Assembly: GCA_032690845.1 (NCBI GenBank)
Contig: CM064427.1
Coordinates: 9,125,501-9,189,500 of the forward strand
Direction of reading: 5' to 3'
Origin: Eleusine coracana subsp. coracana
Lineage: Eukaryota; Streptophyta; Magnoliopsida; Poales; Poaceae
Length of the DNA: 64,000 nt
The position numbers were made by a program, and so were the translations under genes. How positions within the stretch are numbered: the stretch's first letter is position 1; each line of letters opens with the position of its first letter. This document shows positions 33,071 through 45,874 of this stretch, piece after piece. The notes under the pieces are model-generated. The model did not search any database. It saw only the letters and a program-made list of their open reading frames with translations, and was not told where the DNA came from.

Positions 33071-35590
33071 CAGAGTTGGCATAAGGCTCAAATACACATT
33101 ATGCATGGTCCAACCAAGCTCCTATGAATTGGTGGCAACAGTATTTGCTCTATTGCTATTGTCACTGGTTCAGTGGTTCCTCCCATGCACATACCGGAGT
33201 ATTTCTTTGGTTCCAATTTGTCCAAAGCACCAGCATCAATTAGGATTCCAATAATTTATAGCTTAGGTTTAGCTTGGTATATATTTGACCCTCACAACGC
33301 AAGCTTGAAAATACGGAGGATTAAGCCCTTGCAACGTTAGTCTATAAAAATATCCTAATAAGTAGGGTTTTTGGTCGAAAACTGAAGAAAAACAAGCGAT
33401 GGAAGTCAGAATGATGCTAAAAGCTTGTATACTCCATTTAGAGCTATACACCTCAATATGTGTTGGGGCAGGGGCAGTAGATTTAAAGCATTTACTTCTA
33501 AAAAATGAAAGCAATCAAAGACTAAGACCTCATTAATAGCTTACATGACCCCAAGATCTAAAGTTCTTATAGGAGTATACCGGAACCACAACATAACCTG
33601 CGGCTAGAGAATATGATATTAGTTAGAAAATGATGGCACAACTATTTCCAACAATAAATTTGTTGTGTGTTTATAAATATTTATATGTTGTAGTCAGTTA
33701 TGAGGTACTCCAATATGCAGAACACAAACATACAAACAAGAAAACCCAGTGTGGAAATAAAATAAATTCCACATAATGAAAAATAAAAGAGAATGTTGTA
33801 ACCCTTGGAGTACGTAATATCTAACTGATATATAGCCATATGACATATTCCTCATCGCAAATTTGTGCATGATTGCAATGTATTTCATGGTGATCTAACA
33901 AATTTTTTTGTAGTCATGCAAATTTGTTCACAAAGAGGGCTATTTAAGGTTTATCTCAATAATTATTTTCATATTGCACTATAATATATCCATCTTGTTG
34001 CACCTATGATTACCATTATGTCACAAGGATGGATCAGATTGAACCCTAGGAAAAAGAAATTAGTATGATTTTTCCATCAACAGTTTAATCTTTCAGTATT
34101 GACAGGTCATACATAATTGAATTATTTTATTTTGACGTTAACCCTCAAACATATCCATACTTTCTTCACCACAAAATAAAAAACATATCCAAACTGAATG
34201 GCTATTTTTTATACTATTGATGAGGAGGCTTTCATTCATTAAAATTAATTATTTTGGCACAACTATTGAAGCATTGAACTGCGAGGCAGGGTTTGTTTTT
34301 TCTGTTTCGTTAAGGGCAACAAGAGCTATAGCGTAATCAGCCCTTGCAGTTCTCTTCGAACCAGTGGCCGTCCGTCACTCAGCAAGTAGTTTGTGAGTGA
34401 GGAGAGCCGCTGTAAAAAGGAAGTTTTTTGCAATGTTTTGGGGGCAGAAGTGACTATAAACTGTAGGCTTTGGATGAGGATGATTGACATGGCAGGAGTA
34501 TCGGTAACAAAAGCCGGTGATCAACAAGAGACAAGGGTGCAATATGGATAGGCAAATGCAAGACATGGTTCACCGTCAGGGTGGGCAGGTGGTCCGCGGT
34601 GAAGGACGGAGACACGAGGCGAAGGTAAAAGACAGAAGCGTGCGTCCATACGTCCATCACCTTCGCTTGGAACAAACTTCAACCTCTCGGAGACGAAAAC
34701 GTTTTATAGACAAATATAATCCTACTACAAGTTTGATTTGTACTAGCACACATCTGAAAAGTTAGTGCTATGTCAGAGCGCCTTGATCCACGGATTAAGC
34801 CGGTAGTACGTAGTAGTATCATATGCCAATTCAAAGTTTCAGAGCGAAGGTGGCGCCCGTGGTGCCGCGGCGGACGCCAGGTGTGGTGCGGCACACGAGT
34901 CGTGTCCCAGTCTTTTCATCAGGTTGCGCCTGTCACGGCACGGAGACGGAGAGGAGGAGGAGGAGGAACGCCTGCCTGGTGTTGCAGCCAAAGGTCAACT
35001 GCATTGGCCCGTGATCCTGCCGCGCGCGACGCTGTCAATGGCGTGGTGATGGGGATCCGGACCAGAGACCGATCTGGCTCGCTGCAGCTGCCGTGTGTCG
35101 CGTTCCGATGATGGGCATGCATGTACACGATGACAAGGTCGCCGTTATTAATTATCTGTCAGCGTGGTTATCTATCTGTCGACCGTGTGTGCGATCATCG
35201 ATTTCGCGACGCTGGTGAACGTACTACGGAATTAAGCACACACGTCCTTGGTAGAATTATTCCGGGCTTGATTAGTTCGCCCTTCGCGCGTGTGTACATG
35301 TTTGAATCTCGATCGGCCGTGAAAGTGAGGTGTACGATACGGTCGTCTCCTATGATAAGCTTGTTTGAAATCGTGATGTTGTGTGTACAATAAGAGAAAG
35401 GACATACGTGTACCCAAAGAACAAAGTCACAAATTTTTTTTTTCTCGAACTGAATTATTCTAAACCTAGTAGAGTGATGAAGATTGTGCGTGCGTCAGAC
35501 TAGTTATTACCGGCACCGCCACACACACTACTAGAGGAGAGTACGTACTAGTTCCTTGTAAACGGAATCTTTGCATTTTGCGGCAGTAAC
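33071..35590. other. Unannotated intergenic sequence
   Basis: A/T-rich, no gene or element recognised. Short ORFs are spread over both strands without family pattern. Confidence 0.4.
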
Positions 35591-37421
35591 GGCCTGCACG
35601 TTCCTCGATCGACAACCAAAAACGTGCCGCGGTGGTCGTCGCCCCCATGACCCACACCGGCCGGACGCCAGGTGACTTTTTTTTTTCATTTTTTCTGGCA
35701 GAGCAACGACGACGAGCACATACATGCACACGGCCGATCGACGATGATGACGCGGTGCTGAAGCCTGCCGCGGTCGTTGGTCTTATCTGCGAGATGGAGA
35801 CAAACAGACGGAACCCGTCCGTTCGTTCGCGCTTCGCTGCCAGGGGAATCTGCGACCGTTCACAAGGCAGCGGTTTCGCTCTCGTCGTTTTCGGCAGCCG
35901 GTTGCGCGCGCTGAGACGGCTCTCCTGGAGCTGGAGGTGCGTGGCCAGGGTTCCGATCGCCGCCGTTGTCCGCTTCCTGCTCTTTCTGCTGTTTCGATCA
36001 GGCCCGGCCCCACACTCGGGTTATTATCGATAATAAGCCGGCTCTGGCGGGTGTGTTCTCGCTCTCGCACGTTGTACAAGTGTACGCGCGTGTGTATGCG
36101 GCTGCAGATATGGTTGATGGTGCTAATTGTTGGTATCGGCGCGTGGTCAAGTTCATGATCTTCTCCCAGCTCGGGCGTCATGAACGACTTTTTTGGATCC
36201 GGGAATGCGAACGTTCAGCGCACGTCGCACGAGGCACCAGCAGCTGAGCATGACACGCCCGTGCCATGCCGGTCAGCTGTGGCGAACGGCGGCGGAGAAG
36301 AGAGACCAAACAACACGGGAGGTAAAAGTAAAACTCACGGTTGGTGGCGCGGCCGCCGGAAGCCTAAAAAGCGCGGCCTCATCCCGAGTCGCGCGGCGCT
36401 GACACTGGCGGAGCCGCGGAGGCGACGTGTCTCGTATCGCGCCCGCGACACGACGATTCCGCCACATTGGCGCTGTCCGGTCGGCCGGCGAGGCGGCTTT
36501 AATTTCGCCTCGTACGTCGCGCGCCGGCGATGAGGTTTCTGCCCGGCAAAGTTGAAGCAGCGGCCAGCACGACCGGACAGATGGTTGGCGCGTGCGGCGA
36601 GGGGAGGGGAGGGGAGGGTGGGACGGTAGTTGGAGTCTCAGTCAAACACTCTGCAGTCCGCGTACGACGTTGCGGTCTGGTCAGCGTGACGGCCAGTTCA
36701 AAACAGAGCATGGCCGGATGTATCATTCTGAGAGAGACGAGCGCGATTTTCATTTCATAGTTTTTTTTTTGACGAGGAAAAAAAAAGGATGGGGGTCGGT
36801 GGAGTGCCACGGACTGACGGCATCGTTTCCGAAACGATACTACCAATAACTGGCGCCGTTTCGTTCAGCACGGGCGGGGGCGGGTACCATCCTATCTGTC
36901 CTGCCGCATGTACGCGCTCCTACCCTCTCGGACCTAGTACGCCATCGACCGGCGTGCCGCGCCGTCCGCCCTGCCTCTGCCGTGAAAGAAAGAAAGAAAC
37001 ATCACGCTGACGTCGGAGCGTAACCGCCTAACTATTCCGCTCTTATTAATTGCTCACGTCGCGGGAACGTTCACACGTCACCCGGGGTCATATCATCAGA
37101 ACTAAACACGTACTACACCTCACACCTGGCTGGCTTCGCTCTGCGCCTGGAGCCCCGTGTGAAGAATGGCAGTGACGGGGACGGGAACACGACGATGGAC
37201 GGACGGAAACGTGATGACCGCGCACCAAACCCAGACGTTACGCACAGCGCAGCGCTGCACACCAGCTCCGTGCGGAATTCGGGAAACCAGCTGCGGTCCA
37301 CGGCGCGAATCATCGCCTTTTCTCCAGGTCACGTTCCAGAAGCCCGTCTTCTTCTTTGTCAAAGCCCCCAACTTTGTAAAGAACATGTTGATCCGCGATG
37401 CAGCTGGATCGTTGTTGAATG
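35591..37421. other. GC-rich intergenic block
   Basis: CpG-rich sequence with many overlapping short ORFs on both strands. None has a recognisable protein pattern and none dominates, so I call no gene. It ends at an AATAAA plus poly(A) tract. Confidence 0.4.
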
Positions 37422-37471
37422 AATAAAGTCAGAGCAAGGTTAATGTAAAAAAAAAAAAAAAAAAAAAAAAA
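37422..37471 (+). other. AATAAA signal followed by a 25-base poly(A) tract
   Basis: AATAAA at 37422-37427, then A25 at 37447-37471. Signal-to-tail spacing is as in mRNA, suggesting the 3' end of a retroposed transcript (processed pseudogene, LINE or SINE). No flanking duplication was identified. Confidence 0.4.
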
Positions 37472-38365
37472 CCGCGGCGCTCGGGCCCCGTGATGCGCGG
37501 AGCGAATGGCTCCACGGATTGAGCCGGGTTTGCTTAGGAAAGAAAAAAACATGGGCAGGGTAAACGGCCGGATCTTGGCAGCATGTGCCTGCCAAGGGTG
37601 ACACATTCGTGCACGCACGCGCGTCGTCAAATCGTCGTCATCTCTTTGCTTATCTCAACGATCTTAGAGAGAAAAACAAGGTCTTTAATTGCCTTCCGTG
37701 AGGGACAATCGTGCGACGGAGTGCGGACCCGGCACGCTCCTGTGCCCCGATCGGACCGGAAGCCTTACCTATATATGATCGCGTGCCTTCATTTGAATCG
37801 AGTTCCGAGTATAAACAAACATTTTTGTTTTACGCAGATATATGTCAGCAAATAAACGTGCTGGGTTTTTGCACATACTCCGTCGTATGCATTCTCCCGT
37901 CGTAGATCAGTGGAGAGTCAACTCACCACAAGCTAAATAAAAAGAAGCTCACCACGGAATCGAATATTCGCTATCGGGATAGATAGTTATATCTAGTTTA
38001 AACAAATCAAGAGGTGAATATCGTGCTAATTTCTGAGGACTTCCTTACATATTATTTTTCAAACAAGACTGAGATCTTCTTAATAGTACCAGTCTTGTGG
38101 TTTGTTCACATAGCATGATAGCAATGAGCCAATGATTATTCTTTTTTGTCGGAGAACATGATTCTTCAGTATTATAATGGCCATTCATTACATGAGAAAC
38201 GTTCATGAATTGTGAAGGTCTACATTTAATTCTCAAATAGGGCCAATCCAGATTTAAGGTGACTGAAATTTTGCTAACGTTTCACTCACTTTTTCGGTCA
38301 TTGGATATCAATTCAATTGCTCAAAATGTCATTATTTTGTGGCAAAACATTCTCTAAAAAAATAA

Positions 38366-38628
38366 GGGGACAATTGTATTTCTACCCTAATTTGATGTCC
38401 AATTATGATTTTACCTCCTATTTTTCGACTTTGTGATTTATATTTTTTCAAACTAAAGATATAGTTTATCCTACTAAGTAAAATCACTGTATTTTTATTG
38501 TGATTTTATGCCTAGTAGAGGTAAACTTTGTTTGAAAACTAAAAAAATAGGAGTAAAGTAATAAAGCTGAAAATGAGAGGCAAAATCACAATTATGATTG
38601 AAATCAGAGATAGAAATATAATTGTTCC
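38366..38628. mobile_element. MITE with long terminal inverted repeats
   Basis: About 263 bp. The left half (GGGGACAATTGTATTTCTACC, then a TGATTTTACCTCC-like block) is an imperfect inverted copy of the right half (ending GATAGAAATATAATTGTTCC). The arms exceed 100 bp, so the whole unit can fold back. A-rich flanks (AAAAAATAA / AAAAATAG) leave the target duplication uncertain. Confidence 0.7.
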
Positions 38629-38797
38629 AAAAATAGAAATATTCTACCTAAAAAATAATCGTCTTTCATGAGGGACAATCATGTGAAGGAGTGCGGATTC
38701 GACACGCTCCATGTGCCCCGATCGTACCATAAGCCTACGATCGCGTGCGTGCGTTCATTTGAATCGACTTTTGCGCACACAAATATTTTTGTTTTAC

Positions 38798-39542
38798 AAA
38801 AAGAATAAAGTCCACTTTACTCTCTTCAATTATGGCCAAAGTTTAGATAATCATCTAAACTATTATTTAGTTCGTTTTTATCCCTATGATTCATTAAAAT
38901 ATATTATTTTATATGTTTAATCGGTATTTTTATCCCGACTTGCTGATATGGATTGGGATTTGAGTTGGAATTGTTCTCTCAACTTTCACACATATGTCGT
39001 ACAATATGATAAATGACTAAACGAGTAACATAATCCTATTTGTGTTTATATTTTTTTATGTGTGGTTCTTTTTCTCTGTTCTCTCACACAGTAACACAAG
39101 GAGAAATACATTTAGACTACAACTATATGAAATTGATGGTAGATGAATTGATGACGTCATGATAGCATGGATTAAGTGAGAGGAATGCGAGCTCGTAAGT
39201 AACCGCGAACTCCTAATGACTGAGTACTTTGAGAGATGTACGGAATATAAAGTAAGACAATACGGTATAAAAATAAAGACGCACATATCATAACTGTGTT
39301 GAGATAGAGTTACATGTCATATTAATTTATTTATCATATTAAACAAAACATATGTAAGACTAAAAAGAGCAATCTCAACTCAATCCTGATTTATATCAAC
39401 AATTCAGGATTAGAATATCAATGAAAGGTGTAAAACGGTATAGTTTAGCAAACAAAAAAGATAAAATAAACCAAACAATAGTATAGGAAGTTATGAACTT
39501 TGCTTATACTTGAAAAAAGTAAAATATAATTTATCCTTATAA
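38798..39542. mobile_element. DNA transposon-like insertion with diverged inverted repeats
   Basis: It interrupts the second copy of the repeat family between GTTTTAC and AGATATATGTCAGC, which are almost adjacent in copy 1. The ends are inverted relatives (left AAAGTCCACTTTACTCTCTT against right, reversed, AAATTATATTTTACTTTTTT), with similarity reaching 150-200 bp inwards. About 745 bp, no ORF. Confidence 0.55.
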
Positions 39543-41685
39543 AGATATATGTCAGCAAAAAATCGTGGTGGGGTTTGCACACTCCGTGTTGTGCACTCTC
39601 CGGTAGATCAGGTCAGTGGAGTCAACTCATCATAAGCTAAAACAAAATCTCCATGAATCGAATATTTGCTATCTGGGTATCTATAACTAGTCTAAACAAA
39701 TCAAAAGGTGAATATCGTGCTAATTTCCAAGGTCTTCCTTAGATTTTTTTTCAAACAAGACTGAGATCTCCTTAATAGTACTGGTCTTGTGGTTTGTTCA
39801 CATAGCAATGATCATTCTTTTTTCTAGGGTAAGATGTTTCTTCCGTATTATAATGGCCATTCATTACATGAGGAACGTTCATGAAGTGTGCGGGTCTAAA
39901 ACACATTCCAGATGCGCCGATTGGACCGGAGTGCAGATATCTAGCCGTTTCTTTTTATAAAGAAAAAAATAAATGAAATAAAAATGGTGCTGAATATTTT
40001 TTTTCGCATGTTTCCTAGATTTCAATTAATAATTTGTTAGTTTAAATTTTAATTTTTTATAGAATTATTTATATAATAATTATAAATTATTAGATCTAGA
40101 TATAATGATTCAAAACGGTGATTAAAAGTTTTCCAAACTTTCAGTCAACTGAAAATTAGCAACTTCCTTTTTTTTGAGGAGGAGGAATAATCATTTGCCA
40201 GCTAACGACACCTTAGAGATATTTTTAGCAAGACCGAAACCTCAGTGTTGTGTAGTTCACCTCCATACCTCTGTTTTTCCCTTCCTGAGAAAAGTTCAAT
40301 TTCTTCTCGAGTCTTCTCGAGCGGACACGAGAAAACGTTATGACAAGTGAGTATCACTCCATGTGCCCGGACTAATCCGGAACGAGCCTCACCTCTGGTT
40401 GCAGGATAGCCTTCAACTATGCCTGATATTTTTTTTTATTTTGTTTCTGCGAAGGAACTATGCCTGAATCTTGTCAAGAGCAAACATTCCTATATCATCA
40501 GAACAATACATTTCAGCAAATTAACGTATGAATTTCACAAACGTGTGTGTTGTGCTTCACATTCCTATAACAAGGCTTCCGTACTGTTTCTCGGCAAGCA
40601 AAGACGAATCAACTAGGTCTCCGGAATCTTGAATGGCATGCTTTATTTTCTCAAATGAAACAAGTAGAAGCGTGGACTCTCAAGTTACGTAAATTGCATA
40701 TTTCTCATGTCGGCTTGGGGGGTTGGGCTAGAGAGTAATTTACCTAGTCTGCTGGAATCTTCTATTAAGATGTTAAACCATAAGTATATTGTCCACTCTT
40801 CCTTATCAATTTAGTATTTTATGTGCAATTAATCGGTTTATAGTAGCTTAACATGATATTAACCACCGAAATATAATAAAAGTTTACAAGAATCTTTAGT
40901 CATGTTTGTGTATTATGGGAGCACATTTCAGCAAAGCAAACATGTCCTTTCTGTAACTTCTTCCCGTATAATCTAAGACGAACACAACAGAGTCAAATTT
41001 GCATAAAGTCCAAGGAACTATTGGTCTGAAAAACTTAGCGAATTATTCTTCGGAATATCAGGTTTCGTCATGTTATCTCGAGAGATCTCTGCTAACATTT
41101 TTCTTTAAACCTCCATAGTACTAAGTTTTATGCTTCCTCCTTGCACTTCTTCTATTTAAGACTGCAACCACCGAAAACATACACCATCAGTAGTAGCTTT
41201 CATGAATCTTTATTACTCACGTTTTTATAAGTATATAATAGAGCAGCATATTTCAGTAAATGAGTATTTCAGATTTACGTACTTTTCACGTGTATAATCT
41301 AAGTGAGCACAGTGGAGTCAAATAAATACACAAAGTACATTGACCGAATCATTTGGTCCCACAAACTCAAGCTGCCTTTTTTTTTGTGGAGATGCACCTA
41401 TTAGTCCTATGAACAGCGTAACAAGTTACACGATGCGGATTTATAACTTGTAAGACCTCCTTTCATTTGTTTCTTAAAACACGACTTAAACTTCTTGATT
41501 GTAGTTTTCTTTTGGTTTGTTCACATAGCAATAATGATTCAGTATAGGTTGCGTCAGTGCGTGAGAAAGAGGTAAAGAGAGAACGGAATCTATGGATGAC
41601 ATTTTGGCCTACTTGGGTCAGGATTAGTAGTATTCGTCCTGCATATCATCATGGTTATGGATAAACTAACATATGTTAGGCTTAA

Positions 41686-42280
41686 TAAGAGCATTTTCAA
41701 GAGCTCCCTAAAAAAATTACTCCTAAAAATCTTTTTTTGGGAGCAGCCCAAAAAATTATGGGACCAAATTTTCTATCCTCCTCCAACAGTTCTCCTAAAA
41801 ATTGACTAAAACTCATTACCCATGTTTGATTTTGATCCGGAACTATCACTCGTCGGCTTGCCGAATTGTCCGCGCGACCGCTGTCTCCGTCCATCGTGTG
41901 GCGTGTTCAACAGCTGCAGTCAGTCCTTCGCACCTCCAATTTTGACTTTGTGAATCCTAACTTGGATACGCATGCTGGCAGTTGGAGACGTTAACCATTA
42001 AAATCATAGCCTTCATAGCAATATGTCCTTCACAGTACGTAGATCATAGTCTAGGTGTGGATATGTGTGAGGGAATATGGTAGGGACGTGAGTTTTTGGA
42101 AAGGAGAAGTAGAATCGGGGGTCCCCATTCTTCTCCTATTTGTAGCTACAAGTGGGATGAGTTTAGGGAAGAAACAAATTTAAGAGAGGTTCAAGGGAGC
42201 TGTTGAAGAAGAGTTTTTTTATTAAATCCCATTAATTTAGTTTAGGTAGAGTTTATGGGACTCTCTTGGAGATGCTCTTA
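41686..42280. mobile_element. Non-autonomous DNA transposon with TAAGAGCAT ends
   Basis: About 595 bp. Left end TAAGAGCATTTTCAAGAGCT; right end reversed TAAGAGCATCTCCAAGAGAG. The GAGCATCTCCAA motif is common at ends of plant DNA transposons. Inner arms pair imperfectly (AGTTCTCCTAAAAATTG type). No transposase ORF. No clean target duplication was confirmed. Confidence 0.6.
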
Positions 42281-44818
42281 AAAGCCTTATTTTGGCCTAA
42301 TCCCAAGGTTTCTTATTCCGGCCAAGTGTGTACATGGGCACCAACTCTCCTTGGATCCTTGCGGCGCAGCAACAAGCACATGCCAGGCTCTCACCTATGG
42401 TACCTGTAGTGTAGGTCATGCTCCTAAGGTGAGGCACGCAGTTCTCTTGAAAGGAGCGAGGTGAACATGGACGAGTCAAACAACCGGTTCTCTTGTGATT
42501 GAGACGCGAGGTCACCGATCAATTTCTTAAGTAGGAGTAGGAATACTCCGTGGTTGAAGGACGGGGTTAGGAGTACGGTTTAATTAAATGGTGCCTCTGA
42601 ATTAATCATTCTCTAACAAAAGCTGCTGACCAATGGGGATCTGGACGAGCTGTTGAAGTTCACAGCAGGAGTGGAATTTCTGTGACCTAACAGTTTGTAA
42701 GTTAGCAGATTGAAAACTGTAGTAACCTGTTGCTTTCGTTAGACCTCCTAGTATTAGGCATCTATCTTTTCGGACTTTGTACGTTTGTTCGTTGAGTTCC
42801 ACGCAACATGGACCGCGTGTTTGTGATGTTTTGACACCATATTGACATGATCCAGGTTTTTCTGGAGTGAAGCGTGCAGCAATAATGATTATTAAACTTG
42901 TCTTAGAGTGTGATCTAGATCTCAAACTCTTCAACAACACACTAAGGTCTATGAACTTGCTAAATGTGTCATTTAGGCCCAAAACTCTAAAAATTTCCCT
43001 TGAATTACTGAATTGACTACTGATGAATGTATCTTTCGTTATATTTATTATCTTCTATAACAATGATACTGTCGCCATCGATGCCAACAAATAAGTGAAT
43101 GAAGGTGAGACATACATATGCAGTGATAACAATTTGTCATTTGTGCCTTGTAAGCGGCCACATCTGTATTCTCAGGGATGTTTTCAGCATCTTGGACCTG
43201 AATGACACATTTGATAAGTCTAAGAACCTGAATATACAAGTTGAGAGTTTCAGGGGCCGGTGATACCTCGAGATAATGAAACTTCATTATGCACAATAGC
43301 TATAAGCATACTTCGACATGAAACTACACAGAAAAAATTAGGAGTCTGGATATTGGTCACATTGTGCAAGAGAGTAGATATTCTAGAAGTGGGGCTTATC
43401 TAAAAAAGTGTTTAGAGGAGCCAACAGAGTACTACTATTATTGGATATCAATAGGCTGTGCAATGACAGGCTTAGTGGTAGATGCTTCACCAACCGGGGG
43501 TTTAAATCTCTTAAATAGTCTGTCTGTGGCTCGTGAACTCTATCCCAGCTCCAACTCACACAAGCTGCCGAGTGAGGGACCGTTGGTTCTAAGTCCCACC
43601 CCTATCCTACCCTGTCCACACAAAGGGACATGGAAGATCTACCACCTCCTTGATCGATTCCAAGTTTCAACTATATCAAATGGCACTCCAAGGATTGTCT
43701 TCTGTTTGTTTTGTCTGGTATAGTGGCAATATGGCGCCATGCATCTGTAGAAAAATACACGAAGACCAGCGTTTTCTCGACACATGCGCACTGATACGAC
43801 TGACGATAAGACACGCGCCAAATAAACTAAAACCTTGGTGCAATTCGCTCCTCAGTTGAACACGAAAGGAAACTAACACGAACCGAAACCAGAACCCGTA
43901 AGTCGTGTCCTTTTGAGGTCTTCACTTGCCAAAGTCCGCTAAAGAGAACTGTGCGACCGGACACGATCGCCGGAGATCGGTTCAACTCAACACCGAACCG
44001 AGCGCAGAGAAAACACTCTGATTTCTACTACTTCCGTGTTGCATACATGTCAGCGGCGTCAGGTTCACGTCATTACTGGATCAGTCATCTTAAGTTGCAG
44101 AGAGAGGAGGAAAAGGCCAGGGCACAAAACGGCCACGAGGATGGTAAATGATTGGACAGCAGAAAGGCTCAGTCGTTTGGCCAATCCATGGGTCCCTCCC
44201 CCGGCGCCAATTCCGCACGATGAGACTTCCTTTCTCGCGAGAGCCGGAAGCCATTGGGAAGTTGCAAGAGAGACGGGCGGGCAGATTGGTGAATGGCGCG
44301 AGAGCGCGTTTGGGCCACATATGACAGTGCTCAGTGGCTGAAGACTGGAGTGGCAGTGTTCTAGGCTTCTAGCCTGTGATTTGTGTTTTTAGTCTTCGTG
44401 AAGTCGTGTGGCCTTCCTAATTTCCCACGCGCTTCAAACTTCTTTGCACTTGCAGCTCCAATCCCTCCGGCAATTTTTTGACAGCACGGGCTCATGCATC
44501 TGGAATTTTCCGGAGCCAGTTTTCAGAAGCCGTAAGTAGTCGCAGTTCAGGATACAAATTTGGTTTCCTGTTACATCAGAGTTTGAACCCAGGACCTAGC
44601 AAGTAAGACCAGTATAGAGATCTGGTAAACATTACGCATTTTCTATGCTCCTTATCACCATCTTTCGATCAATTTTTAGATCATCTCCACGCCACATAGC
44701 ATATATGTTATATGTAAGCATCAGGCGTTGACAATCCAGATGCAACAATTTTGGTGTCTTGCGAGCACATCGGTCTGTCTGATGGAGAAATGGAGGTTTT
44801 GCATATCCGCAGTGTTTT
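42281..44818. other. Unannotated intergenic sequence
   Basis: No credible gene. The longest ORFs (about 43.36 and 42.98 kb) have no family pattern and lack monocot codon bias. Confidence 0.4.
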
Positions 44819-45874
44819 TTTTTTTCTAGGGCTATTGCGTTTCTACCCCTAGGACGGACTCCAATTGCGTTTTTTCCCTCTATTTTTCAACTTTGTGATT
44901 TTACCCCTATGATTTAAAAATGAAAAAGGCTTTTATCCCTGTCCCGTTATGGCCTCTTAACGGTGTTAACTCAGTATGAAAAGACAAAACTATTCTTATG
45001 ATTTTACCCCTTATTTTGAACTTGGTTTACGATTTTACCCCTGATTTGTTGAAATATTTTAACAACATTTCAGAAGCAATTTTGAGCAAAATTTTTAACA
45101 TTTCAACAGTACTTTGACAGCATTTCAACGATATTTTTAAGCTCCTAAATTACTTTTTCTCTTCAGAACAAGCTCTTTTTATTTTCTCTCTATTCTTATT
45201 ATTTTCAACTTTCTCACCTTAACCGCTTAGATTGAGAAAAAAAAATCAACCATCTCTATCCCAAGCCTCACGCGCCGCTCGCTTGCCGCTTCCGCCACCC
45301 GCTCGCGCGCTCAGCCACCTCGCTCAGCACCCGGCCGCCTCGCGCCGCCTGCACCTCGGGCCACGCCGCCGCCTTGCGCCACGCCCGCCCGGCCATGTGC
45401 CCACCTCGTGCAGCCCGCACGCCCGGCCGCGCCACCGCCTCACGCCGCGCCCGCCCGGCCGTGTGCCCGCCTCGTGCAGCCCGCACACCCAGCCGCGCCG
45501 CGGCCGCATCGTGCCACGCTCGACCGCGTGCCTGCATCGCGCCGCCCGCACGTCCGACCGCACCCTTGCCTGGCACTGTGCCCGCCCCGCCGGGTGCGTG
45601 GGTTGGAAGTTAGAGGAAAAAGGAAAGAAGAAAGAAGGGAAAGGGAAAGAGAGAGAGAGAGGAGGGTAATATAGTCTTTTCCCAATGTCTTGAATATTGT
45701 TTTATTTTTTTAAAAAACCTTAAATCGGTTTAGGTTAACGACATCCAAAATCAAGGGCAAACGGCGCCTTCATTTTCAAATCGCAGGGGTTAAATTGTAA
45801 GATTAAAAAATAGAGCATAAAATAGCAATAGGAGGCCGGGCTAGGGGTAAAAACGCAATAACCCCTTTTTTTCT
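44819..45874. mobile_element. Mutator-type (Pack-MULE-like) element with GC-rich cargo
   Basis: The element proper is 44828-45865, flanked by the same 9 bases TTTTTTTCT (44819-44827 and 45866-45874), the Mutator-size duplication. Terminal repeats: left AGGGCTATTGCGTTTCTACC, right reversed GGGGTTATTGCGTTTTTACC, with similarity continuing about 140 bp inwards. Both flanks are T-rich, so the duplication is less decisive than it looks. There is no transposase. The centre (about 45265-45605) is strikingly GC-rich against A/T-rich arms, as expected of captured gene sequence. Confidence 0.7.
45365..45560. repeat. 66-bp tandem repeat inside the GC-rich cargo
   Basis: About three units with a CTCGTGCAGCCCGCAC core at 45405 and 45471 and a weaker third copy near 45537, so the period is 66 bp. 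A 145-codon ORF across it is Pro/Arg/Ala-rich low complexity with no recognised domain. Confidence 0.7.

Larger units (their letters stand above)
37684..41640. repeat. Diverged repeat family, at least five partial copies
   Basis: Best pair: about 37684-38225 and about 38655-39905, sharing GAGGGACAATC, GGAGTGCGGA, CACGCTCC, TATATGTCAGCAAA, GTAGATCAG, GAATATCGTGCTAATTTC, AACAAGACTGAGATCT, TTTGTTCACATAGCA and TATAATGGCCATTCATTACATGAG in order. Weaker copies of the TTCAGCAAA, GAGTCAA and TTGTTCACATAGCAAT blocks occur near 40.5, 40.9, 41.25 and 41.5 kb. The second copy is split by an inserted element. No coding potential. Superfamily unknown. Confidence 0.7.

Noticed and set aside
35632..37430. 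Several 80-130 codon ORFs in the GC-rich block
   Set aside because: They overlap in many frames with no shared family pattern or gene structure.
43364..43723. 119-codon ORF
   Set aside because: No recognised domain, A/T-rich, no promoter or intron context; compatible with chance.
45232..45669. 145-codon ORF in the Pack-MULE-like core as a gene
   Set aside because: Translation is low-complexity Pro/Arg/Ala over a DNA tandem repeat; open on both strands because of GC content.
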